From assembly GCA_965232455.1 (NCBI GenBank), contig OZ246981.1, positions 124,001-188,000 on the forward strand: a DNA stretch of 64,000 bases, written 5' to 3'. The translations under genes and the position numbers were made by a program. The stretch is from JBFGFX01 sp965232455 (GTDB taxonomy: Bacteria; Pseudomonadota; Gammaproteobacteria; Steroidobacterales; Woeseiaceae). Positions within the stretch are counted from its first letter, which is position 1. Each line of letters opens with the position of its first letter. Below, piece after piece: positions 37,648 through 46,644 of this stretch. The notes beneath the pieces were generated by a model that saw nothing but the letters and a program-made list of their open reading frames with translations, ran no database searches and was not told the DNA's origin.

Positions 37648-38658
37648 TCAGGTTTCCCGAAGAATCAGCTCGGTCTTGATCAACGCGGACTTCGGCTTGT
37701 GCCCATCCAGAACACGCATGAGTTTGCGGACCAGCACGCGGCCCGCTTGATGGCAGTCCTGCCGTATCGTGGTCAGGTTTGGCGTGAAATAGGCAGCCGT
37801 CGGAATGTCGTTGTAGCCGACGACGGACACGTCCTCGGGGATGCGAACCCCAGCCGCTTGAAACGCACTGATGAACGCCATCGCCGCAGTGTCGTTAAAC
37901 GCGAACACGCCGTCCGGACAACGATCCGCGGCGCTGAGGTAGCGTTTCGCTGCTTCGGATGCGGCCTCGTAGGAAAAGCTGTGCAGCTCGATGTTGTCGA
38001 TCTCGATGGGATGCGGATAGTCACGCGCCACCTGCGTCAAGCCATCGAAGCGCAAGCGAAGCTCCCGAAACGAAGTGTCGCCGACGTACAGCCAGTGGCG
38101 CCTCTTTCGGCGGATCAGGTGGCGTCCCGCGAGCTGCCCGCCGAGGTAGTTGTCGCTGCCAACGACACAGTAGTTCGCACTCCGCGCACTTGCACCCCAG
38201 ACGACCAGCGGCGAGCCCGTCGCCGCGAATTCATGCAGCATATCTTCCCGATGCCCCTGGCCGAGTACGATGAGGCCGTCGGCACCTCTCGACCAGAAGA
38301 TGTTGCGAAACGCCTCGCTGTCATTGTGATTGGGTGCGCACAGCAACAGGTCCTGATTCAGATCTCCGAGCGCCTCGGACACACCGGACAGGAGCTCGAA
38401 CATGAACGGGTCGGCGATATGCCCCTGGTGGTGAGACCCGAAGTCGAGGGACACGGCGATCGTGTTCGTGCGCTTTCGACGCAGTTTCTGAGCGTGACGA
38501 TTGACCGCATAACCGTATCGGTTGGCGACCGCCAGCACCCGATTCATGGTGTCCTGCTTGACGAGCGGGCTGCCGTTCAGCGCCCGGGAGACCGTCGGTT
38601 TGGACACCTCTGCGAGTCTCGCAATGTCATCCATCGTGATGGCGCGTTTTTCTTTCAC
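37648..38658 (-). CDS. LacI-family transcriptional regulator
   Basis: A 336-residue regulator: an N-terminal LacI helix-turn-helix (MDDIARLAEVSKPTVSRALNG) with hinge helix (NRHAQKLRRKRTNTIAV), and a periplasmic-binding-protein-like effector domain (AFNDTAAMAFISAFQAAGVRIPEDVSVVGYND). I chose GTG 38658, preceded by GGAGG at ideal spacing; the TTG at 38670 overlaps that site. It is divergent from the TonB receptor and almost certainly controls the sugar-use genes through the operators between them. Sugar effector unknown. Confidence 0.93.
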   Translation of the reverse strand: MKEKRAITMDDIARLAEVSKPTVSRALNGSPLVKQDTMNRVLAVANRYGYAVNRHAQKLRRKRTNTIAVSLDFGSHHQGHIADPFMFELLSGVSEALGDLNQDLLLCAPNHNDSEAFRNIFWSRGADGLIVLGQGHREDMLHEFAATGSPLVVWGASARSANYCVVGSDNYLGGQLAGRHLIRRKRRHWLYVGDTSFRELRLRFDGLTQVARDYPHPIEIDNIELHSFSYEAASEAAKRYLSAADRCPDGVFAFNDTAAMAFISAFQAAGVRIPEDVSVVGYNDIPTAAYFTPNLTTIRQDCHQAGRVLVRKLMRVLDGHKPKSALIKTELILRET

Positions 38659-38724
38659 TCGAGCCTCCAATAACCGTCACTCATAACGTAAGTCTCTCTG
38701 TTCATGGCAAATATTAGTTGTTTC

Positions 38725-38759
38725 TGAAACGCATTTCAAAAAAATTGAAATGCATTTCA
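38725..38759. promoter_or_regulatory. Two LacI-type operators two helical turns apart
   Basis: TGAAACGCATTTCA (38725-38738) and TGAAATGCATTTCA (38746-38759) are 14-bp palindromes with one base difference; the second is perfect. Their centres are exactly 21 bp apart, so two repressor dimers would bind the same DNA face. They lie in the divergent gap between the LacI gene and the TonB receptor gene. Binding by this LacI is inferred from position and motif type. Confidence 0.8.
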
Positions 38760-38816
38760 TTGGGGCGTAGCGTTGTTTGACGTCGAACGCTACACGAAAG
38801 TCAGGGGGGCTTATCC

Positions 38817-41072
38817 ATGTACAGCACGACATCTCGTAGACTCGTTGCGGCGATTGCCGGCGCCGTCCTCGTAGTGCCGCTGTCGTTTGCGCAGGAACCG
38901 GAGGAAATCATCGAAGAAATCGTCACGGTAGGAACGCCTGGCGGTGCGGGGGTAGAACGGCAGCAGGCCAGTTTTGCGATCACGACGATCGGTCCGGAGG
39001 ACATCGCGAAGTTCTCGCCGAAAAGCACGGCCGACCTGTTCAAATCGGTGCCGGGTGTGTGGGCGGAGAGTTCCGGCGGCGTCGCGGGCGCTAACATCGA
39101 CGTGCGCGGCTTGCCCGGAGGCAGTGACGCGCCGTTTGTCACGCTGGCGATCAACGGCTCACCAATCTACGGCACGGAGATGCTGTCGTTCTTCGAGCAG
39201 TCCTCCATATTTCGTGTGGACGAAACGATCGCCGGCGTAGAAGCGCTTCGCGGTGGGCCGAATGCCGTCTTTGGTAAAGGCGAGCCGGGTGTCACCGTCA
39301 ATTTCAATCTCAAGGAGGGCGGCGAGCTCACCGAGGGCCGAGTCAAGTACACGACCGCCGACTACGGACTCCAACGCCTGGACGGTGTGCTGAGCGGCGA
39401 GCTGGCCGAGAATCTGTATTACATGGTCGGCGGCTATATCACGTCGGCTGACGGCATCCGCGACCCGGAGTTTTCGGCGGAGGAGGGCAGTCAGTTCACG
39501 ATCAATCTGAACCGCGTCTTCGATAACGGCGAGGTGAACTTGTTCGCCCGCGTGACGGACGATCACGGTCAATGGATATTGCCGTTTGCGCTCAACACGG
39601 GGAACGACGCCGGTGATTTCGCGCAGCTTGGAAACTCGACGCGGTTTCGTGAAATTCAGATTGACACCAACGGCGATACCGAGGTGTTTGATTTCGGCAA
39701 CGGCCGCGGCTGGGATGGCGTCATCGCGGGCGGCAGCGCCGAGTTCGAGTTCGGCGACGGCTGGACGTTCCGCGATCAGTTTACGTTTACGTCCGGCGAC
39801 GCGAATACGTTCGGGTTTGTCCCTGCCGGCAGTCCGGTTTCGGCGGCCGATCTCGGCGCCGTCATCGGCGGTCCCGTCCTGACCGAGAGCGGAACGACGC
39901 TGGGAGCCGGGGATTTCGCACAGACGTACGGTCACTGGGTCGTGATGAAAGACCTTGAGGCCAAGATCAACGACATCAGCATCAACAAGGAGTTTGAAAA
40001 CCACGATCTCACGTTCGGCTTTTATCAAGCCTCCTGGTCGGCTGACGATTGGTGGACCCTCGGCAACGCTATCCCCGTGCACAATGTGCAGAACGGCGAG
40101 CCGCTCGACGCATCGATTACACCGGACGACATCGCTGCGGCCGGCGGCGATGCCGGCTTCATGTTCGGTCTGCAGTCTTCCGGCGATGCGCGGGCAGAGG
40201 CGTTCTACATCGCAGACTCCTGGTACGTAAACGACCAGTGGCGTATCGATGCCGGGTTTCGATTCGAGTCGATAGAGATCGACTACGTGCTCGATAGCAG
40301 CAGTTTGGGCTTCCCCGACGGAACGGTCGACCTGGCTACCGACGTCGATGACGACGAGGTTGCCTGGACGATTGCCGCGAACTACGACGTAAACGATTCG
40401 CTTGGCGTCTATGCAAGGTACTCGGACGGCTTCCTGTTTCCGCATTTCGACGATATCCGCGAGGGTTCCGACACGGTAAATGCAGTCGAGCAGATCGAAG
40501 GCGGGATCAAGTACCAGGGAGAATGGCTGGAGGTCTACTCAACACTGTTCTATAACACCAACGATTCGTTCAGCTCGACAGTCGGCGGGACGGTACCGGC
40601 CGCGGCGTTCGAGACCGAGTCGATGGGTATCGAGGCCGACGGAACGCTGTTTTTTGGCGACTTCTCGGTCAACTTGCTACTGACGTTCCAGGACGCCGAG
40701 ATTACCGACTCGACGACTGTGTCGGACGAAGGTAACAAGGTTCGCCGCCAGCCTGATTTCCAGGCGCGCATCTCGCCGTCTTACGAGTTCGAGGCCGGTG
40801 ACTGGAGCGGTTCGATCTACGCAGCGCTTACGCTGGTCGACGATCGGTTTGGCGACAACGCAAACACCGTCACGTTGCCGAGCTACGAGAAGTTCGATCT
40901 CGGCGTGCTGTTTTATCACGACTCGGGCTTCTTCTTTCAGGTGCACGGAGACAATATCAACGACTCAGACGGCATCACCGAAGGCGATCCGCGAAATCCG
41001 GCGGCGCCGAATGGCCGCCCGATTTTCGGCAGCTCGGTGCGTTTCAGCGTCGGCTACGATTTCGGCGAGTAG
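38817..41072 (+). CDS. TonB-dependent outer-membrane receptor (sugar-use locus)
   Basis: A 751-residue receptor with a signal peptide (cleavage near SFAQEPEE), a TonB-box-like stretch (IIEEIVTVG), a plug domain (about 45-160: SVPGVWAESSGGVAGANIDVRG, VEALRGGPNAVFGKG) and a beta-barrel to the end. It terminates in YDFGE rather than the usual aromatic last residue. It should move an oligosaccharide across the outer membrane using TonB energy. The clustering with a LacI regulator, an MFS permease and a GH13 enzyme suggests an alpha-glucoside. RBS GGGGG lies upstream of ATG 38817. Confidence 0.92.
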   Translation: MYSTTSRRLVAAIAGAVLVVPLSFAQEPEEIIEEIVTVGTPGGAGVERQQASFAITTIGPEDIAKFSPKSTADLFKSVPGVWAESSGGVAGANIDVRGLPGGSDAPFVTLAINGSPIYGTEMLSFFEQSSIFRVDETIAGVEALRGGPNAVFGKGEPGVTVNFNLKEGGELTEGRVKYTTADYGLQRLDGVLSGELAENLYYMVGGYITSADGIRDPEFSAEEGSQFTINLNRVFDNGEVNLFARVTDDHGQWILPFALNTGNDAGDFAQLGNSTRFREIQIDTNGDTEVFDFGNGRGWDGVIAGGSAEFEFGDGWTFRDQFTFTSGDANTFGFVPAGSPVSAADLGAVIGGPVLTESGTTLGAGDFAQTYGHWVVMKDLEAKINDISINKEFENHDLTFGFYQASWSADDWWTLGNAIPVHNVQNGEPLDASITPDDIAAAGGDAGFMFGLQSSGDARAEAFYIADSWYVNDQWRIDAGFRFESIEIDYVLDSSSLGFPDGTVDLATDVDDDEVAWTIAANYDVNDSLGVYARYSDGFLFPHFDDIREGSDTVNAVEQIEGGIKYQGEWLEVYSTLFYNTNDSFSSTVGGTVPAAAFETESMGIEADGTLFFGDFSVNLLLTFQDAEITDSTTVSDEGNKVRRQPDFQARISPSYEFEAGDWSGSIYAALTLVDDRFGDNANTVTLPSYEKFDLGVLFYHDSGFFFQVHGDNINDSDGITEGDPRNPAAPNGRPIFGSSVRFSVGYDFGE

Positions 41073-41106
41073 AGTAATATTGCGGCGAGTAGCGTATTTG
41101 GGAGTC

Positions 41107-41124
41107 GCCGAGAGCCATCTCGGC
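41107..41124 (+). terminator. Weak hairpin between receptor and MFS genes
   Basis: GCCGAGA (41107-41113) pairs with TCTCGGC (41118-41124) around a GCCA loop and is followed by GGGCTT without a real T-run. It sits 35 bp after the receptor gene and may only reduce read-through to the MFS and GH13 genes, lowering their expression relative to the receptor. Confidence 0.4.
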
Positions 41125-41184
41125 GGGCTTCCCAATGCCGCTGCCGTTCTGGCATAGTCTCCGGACCCGCCTAGAGATCCGACC

Positions 41185-42426
41185 ATGCAGCATCGGCTGA
41201 TCAAGGTATCGCTGTTCATTAACTATTTCGTTTTTGCGATTTTGCTGAACAGCGTAGGCACCGTCATTCTGCAGGTGCAGAACAGCTACGGGGTGACGGA
41301 ATCCTCGGCGGCGACGCTCGAAGCCTTCAAGGATCTTTCGATCGCGATTACGTCGTTCGCAGTTGCTTCATTCGTCGTGCGGATTGGCTACCGTCGCACG
41401 ATGATCGGAGCGTTGGCGTTTATCGGCGCCGTGTGTCTAATGATGCCGCAAGTACCCACGTTCTGGATGACGAAGCTCGTTTTCGCGGCTACCGGAGTCA
41501 GTTTTGCGCTGATCAAAGTATCTTGTTACGCGACACTCGGGATCGTGACCGCCGATAGCAAAGAACACGTCAGCACGATGAATTTCCTCGAATCGTTCTT
41601 CATGGTCGGAGTGCTGGCCGGCTACTTTCTGTTTAGCGCGTTCGTCGACGATCGCGATCCCGGATCGACGGCCTGGCTAAATGTATACTACGTACTCGCG
41701 GCGATGTCCTTCCTTGCTCTGCTGGTATTGTCCTTCGCCAAGCTCGACGAATCGGCGGCACAAAGCACGGCACCGGTGCCGGTGGCCCAGGAGTTCACGG
41801 ACATGATGGTGCTGTGTATCAAGCCGCTCGTGCTGATCTTCGTGGCCAGCGCGTTCTTGTACGTTCTCATTGAGCAAAGCATCATGTCGTGGCTGCCGAC
41901 GTTCAACAGCCGAATTCTGAATTTGTCGGCGTCACTGAGCATTCAGATGGCCAGCATCCTGGCAGCTGCGACAGCCTTGGGCCGATTCACCGCTGGGGTC
42001 CTCTTGAAGCGCTTCGATTGGTTTCGCGTACTCGTAATCGGGCTCTTGTGTGCAGCTCTGTTGGTCCTGGTCGCGTTGCCGATGGCGGCAGCGGTGAGTG
42101 GCGAACAGGTGACGAGCTGGAGCGGAGCGCCGCTCGCGGCATTCGTCTTCCCGTTGATCGGGTTTTGCATTGCGCCGGTCTATCCGGCCATCAATTCCGT
42201 GATTCTGTCCGCACTGCCGACGCATCAACACGGTTCGATGGCGGGCCTCATCGTAGTGTTCTCCGCGTTAGGAGGCACCTCCGGTTCGATCATCACCGGA
42301 GTCCTTTTCGAGTCGGTCGGCGGTCAGCGGGCATTTTACTTTTCGCTCATCCCGATCGCGATCGTGCTCGTCACCTTGTACTTCTTCAAGCGCGCTACCG
42401 ATACACAGGTTCCGGCTGCCGCCTAG
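41185..42426 (+). CDS. MFS transporter, probable sugar permease
   Basis: A 413-residue protein with twelve predicted helices and the MFS loop motif between helices 2 and 3 (RIGYRRTMIG). The general look is FucP/GlcP-like, with few charged residues inside the membrane. Placed between a TonB receptor and a GH13 enzyme under a LacI operator, it most likely imports the sugar delivered by the receptor across the inner membrane. The following gene starts 1 bp after its stop. Confidence 0.88.
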   Translation: MQHRLIKVSLFINYFVFAILLNSVGTVILQVQNSYGVTESSAATLEAFKDLSIAITSFAVASFVVRIGYRRTMIGALAFIGAVCLMMPQVPTFWMTKLVFAATGVSFALIKVSCYATLGIVTADSKEHVSTMNFLESFFMVGVLAGYFLFSAFVDDRDPGSTAWLNVYYVLAAMSFLALLVLSFAKLDESAAQSTAPVPVAQEFTDMMVLCIKPLVLIFVASAFLYVLIEQSIMSWLPTFNSRILNLSASLSIQMASILAAATALGRFTAGVLLKRFDWFRVLVIGLLCAALLVLVALPMAAAVSGEQVTSWSGAPLAAFVFPLIGFCIAPVYPAINSVILSALPTHQHGSMAGLIVVFSALGGTSGSIITGVLFESVGGQRAFYFSLIPIAIVLVTLYFFKRATDTQVPAAA

Positions 42427-42427
42427 C

Positions 42428-44524
42428 ATGGACAGAAAGCGCAAGTCCAACGTTTCAACGCTTGAGTGGTTTCGGCGCCGTTCAATGCTGTTGGCACACG
42501 ATGCATTGGCTGCCAAACAAGCCGGTCGATCCGCGCAATGGCGGCACCCCTTTGGCAGCTCGATGCCCGAGCCGGTCCTCGAAAACAGTTCAGTGTGGTT
42601 TGCAGCGTATCCGGACTCGGTTATCGGCGCCGATGCCGACGCGAAGTCACTCGATATTCTCGGGTCCGTCGAGCTGCATAAACTGCTCTCCAAACTCGGG
42701 ATCAAGGCAATCCATACGGGGCCGATGAAGCGTTCAGGCAGTGTGGACGGACGTGCCTATGGCGTGAGCGTCGATGGTCATTTCGATCGCATCGAGAGTG
42801 CGATCGACCCGGATTACGGCACCGAGGCCGCCTACACGCAAATGGTGGCGAACGCACACAGCCAGGGGCTCGTGATCATCGGCGATCTGATCCCTGGACA
42901 CACGGGCAAGGGGCCGGACTTTCGCCTCGCGACGGCTAACGAGCCCGGCTTCACCGGCCTCTACACGATGGTTGACATCGACCCAGTCGATTGGTCGATC
43001 CTCCCGGACGTGCCGAAGGGTCAGGACAGCGCCAACCTCTCGCAGGCGAGCGTCAAGGCACTTCGAGAGCGGGGTTACGCTCCGGTAGGGCCGATGGATG
43101 TCGAAGTGTTTGCGCGACCCGGCATCAAGGACAGCTGTTGGAGCGCCACCGACATCGTTCGGGGTGTTGACGGCAAGGAGCGGCGCTGGGTTTACCTGCA
43201 CGTCTTCAAGCAAGGCCAACCCTCGCTCAATTGGTCCGATCCCAGCTACGCGGCGCATCGATTGATTACAGCGGACCTGCTGCATTCATTGACGGTATTG
43301 GGTGTGAAAGGACTGCGTCTGGACGCTACCATGTTCCTCGGGATCGAGGGAACCAGCGCAGATCGGGAAGGGAGCTGGCTCGCGGGGCATCCGCTCTCCA
43401 ACCGTGTGACCGATCAGCTTGGTTTGACGATTCGCAAGTTCGGTGGCTTCAGCTTCCAGGAACTGAATACCGATCTTGGCCGGCTCAAGGATTCGCTCGG
43501 CTCCGGGCCCGAGTTCAACTACGACTTCGTCACGCGCCCCGGGTACCTGTACGCGCTCGCGACTGGCGACGGCGGACCGCTCCGGTTGATGCTGCGCGAG
43601 ATGTTGCGTTTCGGCGTTCAGCCGACGCGTCTCGTTCACGGACTCCAGAACCACGATGAACTCATGCTCGAGGCGACCCATCTGGCCGTTCACGCGGACG
43701 AGGCGTTCGAGTATGAAGGACATCGCGAGACTGGTGAGCAACTTTTCCGGCGTATTCACGAACGTGTACTCGCGAAGACGACGTCGGCGAAGGCCTCATA
43801 CAATCGCAGCTTTGCGATGAGTCCGGGAGTCTGCTCGACGTTGGCCGGATTCATCGCCGCATCGATAGGCGTCGATGACCTCGACCGCGTATCAATGCAG
43901 GAGAAGCAGCTGATCGCAAGGATTCACCTGTTGGCGGCCGCATTTAACGCGCTGCAGGGAGGAGTGTTTACGGTGTCGGGATGGGATCTCGTCGGCGCGC
44001 TGCCATTGCCGGAAAATCAGCTCGATGACCTCGTTGCGGACCAGGACTACCGATGGATCAACCGGGGCGCCTACGATCTGCTCGGGCTCGGCGACGGCGT
44101 GGATTCCTCCGTACAAGGATTGCCCAGAGCGCAATCCCTGTACGGCAATGTCGCGGCACAGCTCCGCGACCCGACGTCCTTTGCGTCGCGGCTGCAGGCG
44201 ATGCTGGAAGCAAGAGAAACGTCCAAGATCCCCGGCAGCGAGCTTGTGGCGGTTCCCGTTGTCGCGCATCCGGGCATTGTCATCCTGATCAACAGATTAC
44301 CGCAGGAAGCCGATCTGATGATCACGGTCCTGAACTTTGGCGCCGACGCTGTCAGCCAGGCGGTCGATCTCGAGAATTCCGCTTCGATCCGCAGCGCGGA
44401 GGTTCGGTGGACCAACCGCGCCGATCCGGATACGGCGACTGTCGACGCCCGGAGCTGCTCGCTCACCTTCAATCTCTTGCCGTACGAGGGCCAGCTGGTC
44501 ATTGTTCGGTCGGTCGGCGTTTGA
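42428..44524 (+). CDS. Glycoside hydrolase family 13 enzyme
   Basis: A 698-residue GH13 protein without a signal peptide, so cytoplasmic. The catalytic triad is visible: nucleophile D299 (GLRLDATMF), acid/base E345 (FSFQELN) and transition-state aspartate D410 (LQNHDELML). Region I is unusual: GDLIPGHTGKG stands where most members have DxVxNH. The N-terminus is an atypical extension of about 90 residues and a beta C-domain follows (SADLMITVLNF-like strand near 620). Family members act on trehalose, maltose or other alpha-glucosides; the exact reaction (hydrolase, trehalose synthase or phosphorylase type) cannot be told by eye. It is the last gene of the LacI-controlled unit. Confidence 0.82.
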   Translation: MDRKRKSNVSTLEWFRRRSMLLAHDALAAKQAGRSAQWRHPFGSSMPEPVLENSSVWFAAYPDSVIGADADAKSLDILGSVELHKLLSKLGIKAIHTGPMKRSGSVDGRAYGVSVDGHFDRIESAIDPDYGTEAAYTQMVANAHSQGLVIIGDLIPGHTGKGPDFRLATANEPGFTGLYTMVDIDPVDWSILPDVPKGQDSANLSQASVKALRERGYAPVGPMDVEVFARPGIKDSCWSATDIVRGVDGKERRWVYLHVFKQGQPSLNWSDPSYAAHRLITADLLHSLTVLGVKGLRLDATMFLGIEGTSADREGSWLAGHPLSNRVTDQLGLTIRKFGGFSFQELNTDLGRLKDSLGSGPEFNYDFVTRPGYLYALATGDGGPLRLMLREMLRFGVQPTRLVHGLQNHDELMLEATHLAVHADEAFEYEGHRETGEQLFRRIHERVLAKTTSAKASYNRSFAMSPGVCSTLAGFIAASIGVDDLDRVSMQEKQLIARIHLLAAAFNALQGGVFTVSGWDLVGALPLPENQLDDLVADQDYRWINRGAYDLLGLGDGVDSSVQGLPRAQSLYGNVAAQLRDPTSFASRLQAMLEARETSKIPGSELVAVPVVAHPGIVILINRLPQEADLMITVLNFGADAVSQAVDLENSASIRSAEVRWTNRADPDTATVDARSCSLTFNLLPYEGQLVIVRSVGV

Positions 44525-44585
44525 GGGAAAGAACGAGGCGACGAAATCCAGCGGAGCAGACGCCGTCGAGACCTGAAAATCCGGC

Positions 44586-45341
44586 TTACGTCGCCCTTAT
44601 GTCGTTACGAGCGGCTACCGAAACAAACCCACGCCGCTGCAATTCGGGCCTGACCGCCTCGGTGTCGACCAGCCTGCCGTCGAGAAGATACTCGACGCGT
44701 TCGGCGCGGCGGGCGCAGGCAGGATCGTGTGTGACGATGACGATGGTCGACCCGGTTTCGTTCAGCTCCGAAAGCAAGTCCAGAATTTCCTCTCCGCTGT
44801 CGATGTCGAGATTGCCGGTTGGTTCGTCCGCGAGCAGCAAAGACGGATTGCCGCCGATCGCGCGCGCAATGGCAACTCGCTGTTGCTGACCGCCCGATAG
44901 CTGAGACGGATAGTGCTTCGCTCGATGGTCCATCCCGACTCGTTCGATGGCTTCCCGTACACGCAATCTGCGAATCTTTTCGGACATGCCTCGATACGAG
45001 AGGGGCAGCTCGACGTTCTCGAAAACCGTCAAATCACCGATCAGGTTGAACGACTGAAAGACGAAACCAATTTTCCGGTTCCGAATCAGCGCTCGTTCTG
45101 TCGCGCTGAGGTGGGTTGTATCCTCGCCATCCAGCAGGTATCGGCCGGCATCGATTGGATCGAGCAAGCCCAATACCGACAAGAGCGTAGTCTTGCCGCC
45201 GCCCGACGGACCCGCGATGGCGATAGACTCTCCGCAGCCGATCTCCAGCGAAACATTGTCCAGTGCGCTCGTCGTGATTGTATCCGTCGAGAATTCGCGT
45301 ACGGCATTCGCCAACGAAATCATATTGTGCCGTGTCTCCAT
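44586..45341 (-). CDS. ABC transporter ATPase (MacB/LolD type)
   Basis: A 251-residue ATPase with Walker A GPSGGGKTTLLS, a Q-loop in FVFQSFNLI, signature LSGGQQQRVAIARA, Walker B LLLADEPTGNLD and an H-loop (IVIVTHDPACARRAE). The sequence is of the MacB/LolD/FtsE group, which energises mechanotransmission rather than substrate channels. It is last in an operon after the permease and adaptor genes, and starts 24 bp after the adaptor stop. Confidence 0.93.
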   Translation of the reverse strand: METRHNMISLANAVREFSTDTITTSALDNVSLEIGCGESIAIAGPSGGGKTTLLSVLGLLDPIDAGRYLLDGEDTTHLSATERALIRNRKIGFVFQSFNLIGDLTVFENVELPLSYRGMSEKIRRLRVREAIERVGMDHRAKHYPSQLSGGQQQRVAIARAIGGNPSLLLADEPTGNLDIDSGEEILDLLSELNETGSTIVIVTHDPACARRAERVEYLLDGRLVDTEAVRPELQRRGFVSVAARNDIRAT

Positions 45342-45365
45342 CGCATTGCTCCGTCGTTTCGGCTG

Positions 45366-46640
45366 CTATCGGGTGCTGAGAAGATTGTTTGCCTGCCGAT
45401 GCTCGATCGCCCCTGAAAGGACTACATGATCCCCTTCGTCCAGACCCGCGAGTACCTCGATACGGTCGCCGGCAGAGCGTCCGAACTGGACGCTCACCGC
45501 TTCGGCGCGCCCGTTGCCCGCCAGTCGCTGCAATGTCGCGTGCGAGTGCTCGGCGACGCCAACGGGTCGCGCCATATGGACGACGTCGTCAAGGCGATCG
45601 AGTTCGATGAAGCCCTGAATGCTGAGGTCCGTGCGAAGCGCGGCCGGCACCGAGGCCAATCCCACGTCTACGGTAATCGTTCCGCCCGTGACCGCCGGGT
45701 CGATTCGCATGACCTGACCGGTCAATTCGATACCGCGCGCGTTGAGCTGCGCCGGCAGACCGAGTCGAAGCGAAGCGGCGGCGCTCTCCGGAACGCGCAA
45801 TCGAGCCACCAGTTCGCCCGGCTCGACGATTTCGGCAAGCACCGCGCCTTCGGTGAGCCATGCACCGGTCTCGACCGGCAGATTCTTCAGCACGCCCGCC
45901 CCCGGGCTGACGATCGAAAGCGAATCGACGATCTGCTGCTGAAACTCTCTGAGCCTTGCCAGTTGCTCGACGCGTGCCCGTTGCTGCTCGATCCGGGCTG
46001 ACGCCGACGCTGCCACGGCCTTGGCGCGACGGCTTTCCACTTGCAGTATCGTTTCCAGGGCTTCGACGCGTTCCGCCAAACGAACGACCTCGATCTTTGG
46101 CAACACGCCCTCCGCCAGTGCCTGGCTCGCCTCCGACTGCCGGCGCGCATCGCGCAGCTCGAAGACCATTTCCTGGCGAAGTTTCTCCTGCTCCAGCTCG
46201 CCCGATTGCAACTCCCCGTGCAGCTCCGACAGAGCCGCTTCCGCGACTCTGAGGTCCTGCTCCACTTCCAGCAATCGCCTGCGTTCCGTGAGATTGTCCA
46301 GCGTGACGATCGGCGTGCCGCGTATCAACTTGTCGCCGACTTCGCGATGTTTTTCGACGACACTCCCCGCCACGGGCGCGGATACCACCCTGGTGTTGGC
46401 CGGGTGTAAAGAGCCTGCGGCAGCCACTTCCCAGACCAGGCTGCCGCGCTCGACCGTGTCAATCCAGGCCGAATCCCGTTCGACCGCTCGGGTAGGCGAT
46501 AACAGCGCGATTCCGCTGGTGACGGAAAACACGAGGCCCACCCCGCCAACTGACGCCGCCAGCACCCAATACGCGCGGCGTCTGAATCGTGGCGACGCTT
46601 TCTGTATCGGACGGTCCATGTTCCAGTCTTTTTCTTTCAC
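45366..46640 (-). CDS. Periplasmic adaptor (HlyD/MacA-like membrane-fusion protein)
   Basis: A 424-residue protein: N-terminal membrane anchor (RAYWVLAASVGGVGLVFSVTSGIALL), a barrel-sandwich half (AAAGSLHPANTRVVSAPVAGSVVEKHREVGDKL), a long coiled-coil hairpin at about 120-240 and the return lipoyl and beta-barrel halves. It should link the permease and ATPase to an outer-membrane channel, as MacA does for MacB. No outer-membrane factor is encoded nearby. GTG 46640 lies only 4 bp behind the permease stop; ATG 46619 is possible. Confidence 0.88.
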   Translation of the reverse strand: MKEKDWNMDRPIQKASPRFRRRAYWVLAASVGGVGLVFSVTSGIALLSPTRAVERDSAWIDTVERGSLVWEVAAAGSLHPANTRVVSAPVAGSVVEKHREVGDKLIRGTPIVTLDNLTERRRLLEVEQDLRVAEAALSELHGELQSGELEQEKLRQEMVFELRDARRQSEASQALAEGVLPKIEVVRLAERVEALETILQVESRRAKAVAASASARIEQQRARVEQLARLREFQQQIVDSLSIVSPGAGVLKNLPVETGAWLTEGAVLAEIVEPGELVARLRVPESAAASLRLGLPAQLNARGIELTGQVMRIDPAVTGGTITVDVGLASVPAALRTDLSIQGFIELDRLDDVVHMARPVGVAEHSHATLQRLAGNGRAEAVSVQFGRSAGDRIEVLAGLDEGDHVVLSGAIEHRQANNLLSTR

Positions 46641-46644
46641 ACCG

